64,000 bases of DNA from Maylandia zebra (GCF_041146795.1 NC_135182.1:4448509-4512508), one strand, 5' to 3'. Numbered from the stretch's first letter, positions 22,208-33,717 are shown. The notes: a model not told the origin generated them from the letters alone. Numbers and translations are program-made.

Positions 22208-22458
22208 TAAATATTCTGAGCTTTTCAACTGTAAAATATGTGTAAATAATATAATTAAAGGTCGTTCATGTTTATCAAACAAATGCGCAGAAAGTATGCA
22301 ATACATGATAAAAAAAAACAACAAAAACAACAAAAACGGTACAACAGTGATATGTAGGAGTCAATACACTTTCCAGGTTTTGCAAACTGAAAACATATAA
22401 ATAGAAAAACAAAGAGCAAGTTTGTTTTATCTTCAGTACGAATCCTAAGTTATTAAGA

Positions 22459-22514
22459 CCTGATTTGGTCAGTACTTGGATGGGAGACCGCCTGGGAATA
22501 CCAGGTGCTGTAAG
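22459..22514 (+). pseudogene. 5S rRNA 3' half
   Basis: From GGTCAGTACTTGGATGGGAG onward the sequence is identical to intact 5S through GTAAGC and is followed by a long T run. The 5' half, including box A, is replaced by flank sequence. Box C alone will not make a functional gene. Confidence 0.85.
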
Positions 22515-22530
22515 CTTTTTTTTCATTTAT

Positions 22531-22545
22531 ACACCAGGGGGCGCT
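22531..22545 (+). promoter_or_regulatory. CTCF-like motif after 5S half
   Basis: ACACCAGGGGGCGCT, 14 of 15 against the CTCF core and, with the site at 20,423, the strongest in the window. It lies 16 bp past the 5S 3' half. Confidence 0.45.
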
Positions 22546-22834
22546 GCTACTCCTCATCGGGGGACACAGCTATGGGGGAAAAGACTGAGAGGTGAAATTT
22601 TATATATTTATCAAAAATGGCTGTTTGTGTGGGTTTTACTTGCACTAAGTTCAACATTTCATTGTACCTCTGATCACAATAAGATCATGAGAGGTGGGAG
22701 AGTTTTTCTTTTTTGGGTGGATGTGTTGGGCTGCCCATAGCTAGAACCTGCCTCAGTGTAAGTTATCATGTTCACAAGTAATGATCTGGTATCATTGCTG
22801 AAAGATATACAGCAATCAAATTACAAATTACATC

Positions 22835-23037
22835 AAGGGCCAGTGTCCTGCAGGTTTTAGATGTGTCCTTGATCCAACACAGATGATTTAAATGGCTAAA
22901 AAACCTCCTCGGTATGTCTTGAAGTTCGCTAGAGGCCTGGTGATGAACTAATCATTTGACTCAGGTGTGTTGGCCCAGGGTGAGATCTAAAACCTGCAGG
23001 ACACTGGCCCTTGAGGCCTGGAGTTCCACACCCCTGT
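22835..23037. mobile_element. hAT-type MITE with long inverted repeats
   Basis: GGGCCAGTGTCCTGCAGGTT near the left and its inverse near the right form long arms. The right terminus is CCACACCCCTG; the left outer terminus is missing or diverged. The family, recalled as a common teleost MITE, ends in CAGGGGTG. No target duplication could be read. Confidence 0.55.
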
Positions 23038-23488
23038 CATAGATGATGACAGAAGAGTGGATGAAAAACTCAACTATCAGCAATGTGGAGGTGAAAAAAG
23101 AGTGATTAGAAGAGTGGGAAGATGGTTTTATTGAGGGGGTAGGCCTAAGGAATGAGAAGTGAGGTAAGGGTAAAGTGGTGTGGAGATGGGAGGAGACAGA
23201 TAAGTAAAATAATCAGTATTTCTGCTACAAGAGCACTGAATTGTAAAAATGTTAATGTGTGCCTATTTGAGGAACTCCTTGTTGAAAGAATTTTTCATGT
23301 CACATTTACACATTTTTTGTCCTATCGTCCTATCCTATCCTATTTGTCCTATCCTATTTTTCAGCTTTAAAAAGGTTTTGATTCGTATACAAAGCAGGAT
23401 TTGTAAAGTGGTCGTTATCAAGGTACTTAACTAAAGCTAAACTGAATAATAGTTTTTATTAATAATTTTTAAAACGAACAAAAAGAAT

Positions 23489-23598
23489 TGTCAGAAGTGG
23501 GATTCGAACCCACGCCTCCATTCGGAGACCAGAAGTCCCGTGTTGAGGAAGGTTTGTCACCTTGAGTCTGGCGCCTTAGACCGCTCGGCCATCCTGAC
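23489..23598 (-). tRNA. tRNA-Leu(CAA), intron-containing
   Basis: On the minus strand the gene starts GTCAGGATGGCCGAGCGGTC and ends CCCACTTCTGACA, a closed acceptor stem with discriminator A. The B box is GGTTCGAACCC. The anticodon arm reads CCAGACTCAAG, then a 26-nt intron (starting GTGACAAACC), then TTCTGG. Vertebrate tRNA-Leu(CAA) genes normally carry an intron in this place. The long variable arm of class II tRNAs is present (TCTCCGAATGGAG). A T-run terminator lies 3' of it (plus-strand AAAA at about 23,480). Confidence 0.95.
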
Positions 23599-23910
23599 AA
23601 CTGCGATCCCCGGCCGTCAGAAAGCTGTTTCACTGCTGCTAACCAAAGTTTGCAGCTGAGACTTTGTATCACTTTGTAAAGACACGCGGCATTTTTTAAA
23701 GAGTTTAGCGTAGAGTTTATTAAAAACCTTAAGTTTGTTTGGGTTACGGCTCACTTTTATTTTCTGTTTTTATTTCGTCTTTCCGTTAATAAGAAAAACA
23801 TAGAGGCACTGCCAGGAAGAGAAAAGACAAAAAACACTACTCAACTAGCCGACCTGTGTTGAGAATTGGACTAAATAGCTATAAATATGCTTCTTGTTAG
23901 CGCCACACTC

Positions 23911-23937
23911 GCTTACGGCCATACCACCCTGAACACG
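23911..23937 (+). pseudogene. 27-nt 5S rRNA 5' stub
   Basis: An exact repeat of the stub at 18,197 with the same break after AACACG and the same following spacer. This is the start of a duplicated block of about 265 bp. Confidence 0.85.
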
Positions 23938-24009
23938 TTGCATTACATTTGTTTTAGCGTCCAGCCTTTGTTGTTGCATATAAATATGTTTCCTGTTACT
24001 ATGACAGTT
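23938..24009 (+). promoter_or_regulatory. 5S upstream sequence with TATA-like box
   Basis: A near-identical copy of the spacer at 18,224 (one difference just before the 5S start). TATAAA at 23,979 is 31 bp before the gene. Confidence 0.55.
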
Positions 24010-24128
24010 GCTTACGGCCATACCACCCTGAACACGCCCGATCTCGTCTGATCTCGGAAGCTAAGCAGGGTCGGGCCTGGTCAGTACTTGGATGGGAGAC
24101 CGCCTGGGAATACCAGGTGCTGTAAGCT
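24010..24128 (+). rRNA. 5S ribosomal RNA
   Basis: A full-length 119-nt 5S, identical in my reading to the gene at 18,296, with complete internal control region and a T-run terminator. The preceding stub and spacer and the following CTCF-like site show that it arose in the same duplication as 18,296 or was homogenised with it. Confidence 0.95.
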
Positions 24129-24141
24129 TTTTTTCATTTAT

Positions 24142-24156
24142 ACACCAGGCGGCGCT
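24142..24156 (+). promoter_or_regulatory. CTCF-like motif after 5S
   Basis: ACACCAGGCGGCGCT, followed by GTTGCTTCGTTACAACAAAG, which also follows the motif at 20,987. The shared flank shows common descent of motif and 5S copy. Confidence 0.4.
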
Positions 24157-24264
24157 GTTGCTTCGTTACAACAAAGCTTTCAAAACAATAACGAGTACTT
24201 GACAATGTTCGTTTTTAATCCTTTTTTTTCTGTCACAGGATATCACGAGAGCACTTCCTTTTGT

Positions 24265-24279
24265 ACACCAGGGGGAGCT
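24265..24279 (+). promoter_or_regulatory. CTCF-like motif without adjacent 5S
   Basis: ACACCAGGGGGAGCT is close to the core, with an A where the consensus has C. It has no 5S copy directly upstream and may be what is left of one. Confidence 0.25.
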
Positions 24280-25975
24280 GCTGCTACACCATTGTAGACG
24301 ACTTTGACAAAACATTTGGCAAGAAGTCTGAAAGAAGGAAATTCATTTATTCATCCTTAAATAAATAGTAGAAAAAATAAAGAAAATCTCGATTGACGAA
24401 TAAAGATTTGAACGAGACAAATTTCGTATAAAATGGGTTCCAAGAATTAATAAGTGACCCGTGCAAAATCAATATATTGATTAATAGATGAAAATTGGTA
24501 AAGTGAAGTTTTTCTTGGGGGGGGGGATCCTGTTTATTTATAGAATTTTTACATGTAGTTTGATATATCAGGCCTAATAAAACAAGTACCAATGATACAA
24601 AGACATACCTCAATACAGTTCAGGCCGTTACAATTTGAATGATTTTTGAGAACTACTGAACAGCATATAACTAATACCCATCCCAAGGTCCAATCCAATA
24701 ACAGAAATAAATGAATAAATAAGTAAATAAAACACACACAGAGAGACCACCCTCAATTAAAACAACAACAACAACAAAAAAAAACAAGGTACTCAAAGTG
24801 ATATAAATGATAAATTGCTGCCACACCTGTGAAAACCTATTAGCATTTCCTCTGAGTCTGAATTTTATTTTCTCCATTTTTAAAAAGAACATAGAATCTT
24901 TCAGGGTGAGAAGTTTTTCAAGACCGCAAAATTCTACGTTGTGCCAGCATTGAAGTGAAAGCTATAACGTCCAGCTGCTTACGGCTAAGGTTTAGGGTGG
25001 AATCTTCAGAAACACAAAAAAGGAGAAACTAGTGGACAAGGATTGTGTAACACTCAAAACATGAGAGAGCACTTCAAAATAAAAAGTCCAATATAACTGA
25101 AGTGTTGGGCAGGTAAAAAACAAACAAACATATGAGTTAATTAACAGGTAGGAGGTTTTGCATCTGTTGCACAGGTCAGGAATGCCGGTGTATATTTTAG
25201 ATGTGTAATCTGTATACTGTCTTAAACTGAATATGCAGATGAAAATGAGGTATGAATTCTGTTAATTAGCCTACTTTGTCCCAGTAATCTTCGCCAAACC
25301 TAAGAAGTACCTGCTCCCAAGTGGAAACAATCATTTTGGTTGAGTAATCTTGTTTGCCCATATAAATGATGAAATCAGTGGGAAAAACATTTTTATAATA
25401 TTAATCCTACCAAGAAGTTATACAGGAAGGTTTGCTGACCTTTGAAAAGCCAACCTTACATAGGTTAGCAATGATTAAAATTTGCAGTTTGGAAAGCTTT
25501 AAATGAACTGGTAATATGTACTCCTGGATATCTGAGGCCAGAAGACGGTAAACTCAAGTTTTTAAGCATATATTATAAATTATCAGTTCAAGACCGAGAC
25601 GGAGATCTAAGTAAAATACATAACAGTTTTTTAAGCACAGACTCGACTTTTTATTTATTTATTTATTGTCTCTGGCAGCACTTTACATGTAGTTGAACTG
25701 ACATGTGATTATGAATGAATTACCCTGAAGGAGAAATGTGCGGATTATAAACTACGATTCTGTTTCCGTATTTTATTTTTAAACGTAAACACGGTTTATT
25801 AGTAGTATTAAAATGCATAGTAGTCTTAAAACATGTCAGTGTTTTAAGACTGTCATGTTTTTTCATTTGCGGAGAAGGGACGATAATGTATCCTGTAAGA
25901 TAACATGTTATATAAACGTAGTTAGCGAAGAACGACGAAAGAAATCAGCGTAGCCCACAGAAAGAAAAAAAGTAT
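24280..25975. other. intergenic, nothing recognised
   Basis: AT-rich DNA between the last 5S-related site and the second tRNA gene. Short poly-purine and T/A runs only; no coding or repeat family identified. Confidence 0.35.
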
Positions 25976-26084
25976 TGTCAGAAGTGGGATTCGAACCCAC
26001 GCCTCCATTCGGAGACCAGAAGTCCCGTTTTACAGGAAGGTTTAACCTTGAGTCTGGCGCCTTAGACCACTCGGCCATCCTGAC
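25976..26084 (-). tRNA. tRNA-Leu(CAA), intron-containing
   Basis: The same tRNA as at 23,489, with the more usual D-arm (GCCGAGTGGTC). The intron is 25 nt (starting GTTAAACCTTCC) and differs from the other copy in its first half and loop while sharing AAACCTTCCT and ACGGGAC. Acceptor stem, B box and variable arm are intact. The plus-strand A-run at 25,961-25,970 is a possible terminator. Confidence 0.95.
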
Positions 26085-26399
26085 AACTCTGTCGAACGAG
26101 CCGAAACAAACACTCATATAATTATAACTCACTGTGTCACGATTGTGACTGCCAGAGATGCATCGAACAGCCATTTCTCCTTTAGGTTCTTTGACATCAG
26201 TTCAAACTGAGCTTAAATTTGTTTGTTTAAATGAAAGGATGGTTTGTTTCGCAGCTGTTTACGGAACAGCAGTAAGCAAACATTTCCGCCAGGGGCAGTA
26301 TACATACGTTATGAAATACACTTCCGGTGCTTATACACGTGATTCTCCGCCCATCTCTCACTACAGACCTTCGCTTACTACATAACAAGCTGCAGTCAT

Positions 26400-26482
26400 C
26401 CTTATGAAACGCAAATACTGGATTGTGTCCACTGTTAGGGCGACTAAAGAGCCAATTGTGTAGAGAAGCTGCGCGTATTAAA
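26400..26482 (+). promoter_or_regulatory. DHRS12 promoter-proximal region
   Basis: It contains a CCAAT-type sequence (GAGCCAATTG, about 26,450) some 30 bp before the start codon. The transcription start cannot be placed. Confidence 0.3.
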
Positions 26483-29400
26483 ATGTCCTTTTACAGGAAT
26501 ACTGTGTGGCTTGTCAAAGGACTCCAGGAGTATACAAAGTAAGTAGACAGTTTCCTTTTCTAATAGGACTCTATTATGTAGTCAAATGACTTGTAGTCTT
26601 AATTGTTTGCGGTACATATAGGCTACATAACCTTCCGACACGCCGCCCAAAGTTTAACTACATGTTTGCTTTGTTAGTGATAGCACTCGGTTACTGCGCG
26701 TTTGTGTCCGACAGCATGCTACAGGTAAACGATTACACAATGCTGCAAGCTTACCGTATAATCAAGACTACAACCTCAAGATGTTTGAAACAGTGAAAGT
26801 GCTTCTTACATGTTTTCTGACGTGACCAGTAACCCAAATTAACACAGTGGATAAAGACATGTATAAAGCAGGAGAGTGTCATTTGGAGGAAGACTGTTTT
26901 ACTTGATAAATTACCCAAATTATTAGGCCGTTATATTTTGTGATTTGCTTATGGTATGCTTATTGTATCCTAGTAACCACACCCAATAGTGATGACACTG
27001 TTACATCAGTGCATGTAGAAATATGGGTGACAGTGTAATGTGCTCACACATTCCTCTTTGCTCGTACCAGGAGTGGCTATGAAGCAGCAGCAAAGCATTT
27101 TGTTCCAGCTGACCTGGATGTAAACCTGAATGGAAGGTCCTTCATGGTGACAGGTGCCAACAGCGGGATAGGGAAAGCTGCAGCGCAGGAAATCGCTAAG
27201 AGAGGTGAGAGTCTCACAGCTGACAGAAGGCACTTTTCCTCCTTCCTGCTGGTATTTGTGTGTGTCAAATGTTGATCATGTTTTCGTTTGTGTCTGTAGG
27301 GGGAACGGTTCACATGGTGTGTCGAAACAAGGGGCGAGCAGAAGCAGCCAAAGGTGAAATTGTTGAAAGCAGTAAAAATGAGGTGAGATTTTAACTGTTC
27401 ATCTGTCTGAGTTTTTTCTTTTTTATACAGGAGTTCTCTCCCAGAAATAAAGTGAAGCTTTGCTTTTTCTTTAATAAAATTATGCTCACATTCTTGTTTT
27501 TTTTCCATCAGATTTTTAAAATGTTCTGTCAAGAAACGTGAATGAAAATAAAGCAATCAAACAAAACAAAATAGATGAGAATATTCATACCTGCTTTTCC
27601 ACCCAATTAGATTAGACTTAAAACTAACCCACACCTTTAATTTTCCTGTCTATTCCCAGAATGTTCACGTCCACATTGTTGACATGTCGAGCGCCAGGCA
27701 AGTGTGGGAGTTTGCGCAGAGCTTCTCACAGAACAACACACTGCATGTGTTGGTGGGTAACTGCAGATATGTTGTGGCTCATCTGCAGTAAACATATTTT
27801 AACGTTAACGTTAATCTCAATCTGCTTATGGTGGTTCTCAGATCAACAATGCGGGCTGTATGGTCAACCAGAGAGAACTAACTGAGGAGGGTTTGGAGAA
27901 GAACTTTGCCACAAATACGTTGGGTAAGACGAGAACACATATTTCAGATGGAAGTTTTAACAACAAAAAGGAAGCCGGGGTTTTTAAATCGTAACTTTGT
28001 GTAAAATGATAGTGTTCAACATTTTCTTTCCTGCAAAAATGACTTCTCAGGACTGACTGTAATTAAGATGGTCTTAAAAAAACTTCCAAAATAGGCAAAA
28101 TGTAAAATATTAACATTAAAATAAGCATTTTGTATTTAAATTTAGGGGAGGTGATTGTAATGATCACTGGTTTTGGCCTTATTTGACAAATTATGTTGTT
28201 ATTTAATGTCATTTCTGCAAATTTGTAACAAAAAAAGTATGTGAAAGACTAATATTGGCTATAAATAAAAACTCTTTTGTGCGTAACTTTGTTTTTCAGG
28301 TACATACATCCTCACCACTGCACTGATACCTGCACTGAAGAAGGTCGAAGACCCGAGAGTGGTGGGTTGAATTACAACCGCACAAAAAAATAACCAGGAT
28401 GTACAAATGCACGACTGAAAATGAACTATTTCTTCTGTTTCCGCTCCAGATTACTGTGTCTTCAGGTGGCATGCTCACACAGAAATTGGACGTGGACGAC
28501 CTCCAATTTGAGAAGGGGACATTTGACGGGACCATGGCCTACGCTCAGAATAAAGTAGAGTGACTGAAAGACGTAGCGGTCTACAGAGGAATTGTTGTGG
28601 TATTTATATTGATATGCATTTTTTTTCTTTGTCTGGCAGAGGCAGCAGGTGATCCTGACAGAAAGATGGGCTGCTCAGCACAAAGAGATCCACTTCTCCA
28701 GCATGCACCCCGGCTGGGCAGACACACCAGGTGAAGAAAAGAAAGATACTTTAAAACTTAAGAATTTAACTGGAAGACAAAGGTTTTTCATGGAATAACA
28801 ACCTTTGACAAGAGAATGTTGTCTCTGTGACTTAAGTTTTGAATTTTCTCTCTGTAGCGGTCCAGACCTCCATGCCTTCATTCCACGCTAGGATGAAGTC
28901 CAAGCTGAGGACAGAGGCCATGGGAGCTGACACCGTGGTGTGGCTCGCCATATCCGCAGCAGCCGCCAAGCAACCGAGCGGGCTCTTCTTTCAAGGTCAG
29001 AAACAGACTTGCAAATATCTAACATGGTTTTCTCTGTAATCACAGAGAGAAACTAAGGAACTTGAAGGGTAGCAAAAGATATAAATTATGTATTAAGCAC
29101 TTGCTAATACTTTACTAATGCTTCATTTGAATGACATCTGTGTCAGTTTCAACTGGATTCAACCAGCAGCAGCAATGACTGTTCCCACAGCTGGGACTTC
29201 AATAATGAGGCCACAGAAACGTTGTTTCGCAGTAACATGTCTAGAATTAAACTACGCTTTCAATCACAAATAAGGAAATCCCTCCATATTTCTTCTTAAC
29301 ACTCAGATTAATGGACTTTTTTGGGTCCCTGTCCACCCAAAAAATTCTAGCTACAGTCACACAGCAGTCTGGGAATTATGAGTCTGTCATAATCTCGCTG

Positions 29401-30681
29401 TAACGAGACTGGCGCCTTACAGCTCACCAGACTCATCCATACTATTGTCCAAACACCTCTCATTCCCCGTGATGATCAAGATGACTGCTGGAAAAAGCTC
29501 CAGCATTGAAATTCAGTCGTTTCCTCTCTAGCTCCTCCACGATAGCGGACGTTACTGCAGGCAGTAGAACTGTCTGCGCTCTATCAGCTGGTAGAGACTG
29601 TCTGTTGCCAAGATCGTAACATGCAGAAAAACCACCGATAGATTTGAACACCTGGACCAGTAGCAGTTTCACTTTTTGCATAAATCAGAAGCAAAATCAA
29701 CTCTGTCATTTTTACAGTCATAAATGAAATTTGTAATCACAGGTTATTTAGTTTGTTGCAAAAGTGATTCATGAGCGTAATTGTAGCTTAATAGTATTGA
29801 TCAAAGATGTTCATTGTCAGGGACCAAGCAGTAAAGTATAAAGGACACAGGTGTTTAAATTCAAAAAGGGGTTTTATTGACCCAAAAATATGAAAATATA
29901 TTTAACAAAGCCAAAACTTAAACAGGCAGACCAATAAAAGAGGTCAACTCAAGATAATAGTTAACAAAACCTCAAAGAAACATCAGATAAACTGACCTGC
30001 TGAAATGACACACGGGGAACTTAAATACTGGTTTAGCTAAACCAAATGACACACACGGGGAAAACAAGATGGCTGCCATATAACCAACTAATACAAAACA
30101 ATTAAACACGCATGAAACACCCCCCAGGCAATGAAGCATGTGGTGCTATCCAATTAGGCTGTCAGTGGTACTTCAGCTCTCCCAGCCCTTTGCCAGACAG
30201 GAGGAGAAGCCAACCCCAGGTAACTCAAACAAAGAAAGATGTATTAATATAACATAAAACAGAACTTTGACCTTGCAAGGTTAATGTGTGCACGCCATAT
30301 AAACATTGGAAGGTGTGATGGAAAAATAAATACATTTAATAAAGAAACAATATTGAACAATAAGTAGAATATTTTAAAGTAGTGACTGTAAATTAAACTA
30401 AGGTGAATCAACTGGTGGTGAGGTGTGGAGCTTACCATGTGTGGCATGCCATCACATTCATGTTTTTGTGATGCTGCAAAACTCCTATATTTAAACTTTT
30501 TATAATCGATCACTTAAATGTCACAGTTTTGTGTTAGGTCTCATGTATTCGCATAAAATGTCTTTCAGATCGTAAAGGAGTGGCGACACACTTGCCCCTC
30601 GCCTCCTCCCGGTCAACACCGCAAGAGGAGGAGAAGCTTCTGGCAGCACTGGACGAGTTCGCCCAAAAGTTCAAACCTTAA
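26483..30681 (+). CDS. dhrs12: dehydrogenase/reductase SDR family member 12
   Basis: A complete gene with ten coding exons: 26483-26538, 27071-27204, 27300-27382, 27660-27752, 27842-27923, 28300-28361, 28450-28554, 28640-28730, 28858-28995 and 30569-30681, all GT-AG. The joined frame is 318 residues, the expected length for the family. It starts MSFYRNTVWLVKGLQEYTK. The short-chain dehydrogenase fold is clear: cofactor motif TGANSGIG (residues 46-53), NNAG (124-127), the catalytic Ser of TVSSGG (174-175), and Tyr201-Lys205 in YAQNK; HPGWADTP follows as in related enzymes. So the catalytic set is whole. The physiological substrate is not well established for this family, so only an NAD(P)-dependent oxidoreductase role is inferred. 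The last intron (28,996-30,568) is the longest and carries repeat DNA. A run of overlapping AATAAA signals at about 30,893 gives a likely poly(A) site. Confidence 0.95.
29815..30240. repeat. dispersed repeat in DHRS12 intron 9
   Basis: The stretch from TGTCAGGGACCAAGCAGTAA through ACACACGGGGAAAACAAGATGGCTG to CCAACCCCAGGTAACT resembles a repeat I have met in percomorph genomes. The class and ends are not certain. Confidence 0.35.
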
Positions 30682-31533
30682 TACCTCAAAAAACAGTTTC
30701 TGTAAAAGGAAAAAGAACAAGCACTCGTCACAGATTACTAATGTTTACACAATCTTTTTTAATATACAGAAAAGCTTCAACCTCCAAGAACAACCTTTAC
30801 TTAAAATATACAGAAAAACAAAATCTAGTGAAGTAAATGTGGTTGTTTACGGAAAGATGACTTGTACTTTATTTTTGCTCCTTGGTTAATCAAAAATAAA
30901 TAAATAAATAAATATATATACTTCCTATTTGTAAAGCTTATGAACATATATGTACACACTAACAATTATGCATTTTAATTTATGTTGAATTTCTTATCTG
31001 ATTTCATTAAATAAGAATTTTACCTGTTTACTTGCAGTTTCTTCATAAGGGGTTGTGTGCACCTGTGTTTCTGGTGTATTTTGGCTACTTTCAAATGTAA
31101 TTTTTAAAGACGTTTCTCCCTGGGTGGATCATCTCCTTTTGCATGTGTCATGTGTTGCAATACCTGGGAAAAAGGAGAAAGTCTGTGTTGCCGAGCAAAG
31201 TCCGATGAAGCTGCTGAAACGAAGACTCCAGTTAAAGTCGTCGAATATCTGCCGGTTTCAGTTTGCAGTCAAAGAACTCAACACTGCAGCAAGAGCCCCA
31301 AAATCACAGCTGCGATCCAATAAACAAACACTGGACTCAAATACAGTTGAGCAGGTGAATACCTCCTCTTTTAATATGTAATTTATACACATAATTACAT
31401 TGAAGGACACAACAACAATTGTTTTCTTTCCTGGGACAGAAACACAGACCACTGGCCAAAGACGGATTTATTGCATCCATTCATTTTGAATGCAGAAATC
31501 CTATATTAGTATCTAGAAAGATGTGCATCTCCT

Positions 31534-31577
31534 GTGCAGTCTGGGTTTTCACATCATTGTGAAAACCCAGACTGCAC
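31534..31577. repeat. perfect 20-bp hairpin, 4-nt loop
   Basis: GTGCAGTCTGGGTTTTCACA, then TCAT, then the exact reverse complement. It has no mismatches and is isolated in unique-looking DNA downstream of DHRS12. Confidence 0.8.
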
Positions 31578-33680
31578 CAATTATCACTTCCATGTGCACT
31601 TCACATGATGCCAGCAAAGAAAAAAGCTGCTTTGTTGCAGTTCTTTGGATTTTTTTGTACTCCTGTTCCACGCAGGCACCACATTACATTAGATTCAATG
31701 CAGAGTGACAATAAATGAGCTTGCCGTGCATTCGAAATGACACAATTACTATAACGGAGCTGAAACACTGGTAAGGACCTTTAAAGTCTTAGTACCCAAA
31801 GTTTCACATTCACAAGTAAACAGCTGCTATACTTTTATTCGTGGCTGTAAAGTGACGTACAGTTTTCCATCGTTCTATAGTTGTAGAAAATCTCATCTTT
31901 GGGCTTGAACTGTACGAACACTAAGAATAGTTATCGGCTGAGCAGATCATTAAAGCACAAGTGTAATGATAACTAAAGACATACTTAGTCTTCACAGCAT
32001 GAACTTGAGATATTTTTGCTTGTTGATTCCAGTGCATCGACAGTAAAGTCAGTCAGTATCGAGACGTTTAAAAACAGTAACAGTGGGGACAAATCAATGC
32101 CGTGTTCGTTAGCTTACTTTCTATTCTGTGCATGCTGCCACTGACGAGCTTGATGATATGTGCTTTTGAATGTCAAAAACGTTTAAACCACACTTACAAT
32201 AATAAATAATCTCAGAAAACAGTTCCACAGCTGTAAAGGACAGGAAGTACAAAATGTCAGCTGGCTTCATGCTAGATTACACAATCTGAAAGGTGCGCTC
32301 TGCACATCAGTGGGTTTAGATAAACACTGTGTGTGCTTACACTACAACAACAAGAGTCTGCAGTATCATCAGTATCCTTGAAAACTTCCCAACCTTGTAA
32401 ACTTTGGATTTCTTGCTCATACTGTCAATTTGTTCCAAATTTGCTTGTTCTGACATGATACAGAAGCGTGGTGAGGTTGCAAACCAAAGAGCATCCATTT
32501 GCCTGGAGTTTTTTTTACCAGACCAGTATGAAAACGCCACGAGGTCTGCATGATATCCAGTCTTTTAACACTCAGTGGACTGGGTGCATCTACATCTGAG
32601 GCCTCCATGTGTTTGCACACCAGCATTACAGTGCGTACAGAAGACATAAAGCTCCTAATGTAGGTAATGTAGTTTATGCAGGTTTTTTAAGTTGTTTCCA
32701 TCCACAAGCGTTTCAGCATAAATCTGAACTAAAGCTGCGTTTTATGCTACTTCTTCCCTCTAGTGCTTGATATCAGGTGTTGCAGACTAAGAAAAAGTCT
32801 CCCTCGGATGATACTGTCAGGTCAGACCAGACGAAAAACAAAAAAAACAAAACATGATTTGTATAATAAGCGCACACAGTGTGAGTGATGTGAAGCACCT
32901 GAGAAACAGCACACTTGCAGGCATTAATGACATGCTCACGAGCAGCATTTACAGGCAAGAACTAGAACATCTTCTACACAAGTGACACCTGTTTTATTTA
33001 TTTTTACTGCTCGAGGCTGTTTTTATTTTAGGTTCTATTTTTGACATTTACACCTGTAAAACACCCAAATGTTCAGTGCTTACTATGAACATATTGTATT
33101 TTCTGCTCTTAGGACACATGTGAGTGCCACGCTGCATTGATGATTATACTAAAACAATAAAATAAATGAAATAGTTGGGAAAACCTAAAAAAAAGATAAA
33201 AGAAAGTAAGTTTGTGAGAGAATTGGGCAGTTTGGAGGCTCACGCTTTGCTGCTATTTCAACTACAAACATTTTTTGTAATATCAGCCTGTATATACAGA
33301 CAACAAAGCCTAGGGTCTGAGGGTTATGTCAGTATGTTATGCCAAAAAGATGACATTTGGTGTTAAACAGGTCAGTGTGACAGTTTAGGTTGTCACTATA
33401 ACAGGTGGCAGGTACCTAATGTTAAATGGAATATAATAAAAGGAGCGTCACTTTTAAATTCTCTGTCTGCAGAAGGTAAAAAACAACACGTGCAGGTCTG
33501 AACAGCTGCTAGTGCAAATGAAAATCATAAGCTCCTGTTTTGTTAAGGATCTGCAGCCAGTTCAGTAGGAATGCACGTTTGATTTTGCCAGTCTGTTTAA
33601 CAAGGTGCTTCACATCTACAGAAAGTAAAGTCTGGGTTTGACAAGTTCCCGCAGTGCAAGCAGGTTTCATAAGACTGTTT

Positions 33681-33717
33681 CATGCATTTCCAGTTTGAAA
33701 CTGGAAAGGAATGCATG
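33681..33717. repeat. imperfect hairpin
   Basis: CATGCATT and TCCAGTTT are mirrored as AAACTGGA and AATGCATG, with a short AAGG bulge on the right arm. It may lie in the WDFY2 3'-UTR. Confidence 0.5.

Noticed and set aside
16753-22514. 5S-like copies as a 5S-derived SINE (SINE3-like) family
   Set aside because: The copies lack a shared SINE body or LINE-type tail downstream; what they share is the 5S spacer and a CTCF-like flank, which fits duplicated gene units better.
29320-29760. Possible transposon in DHRS12 intron 9
   Set aside because: Moderately complex sequence, but no ends, target duplication or familiar family could be identified.
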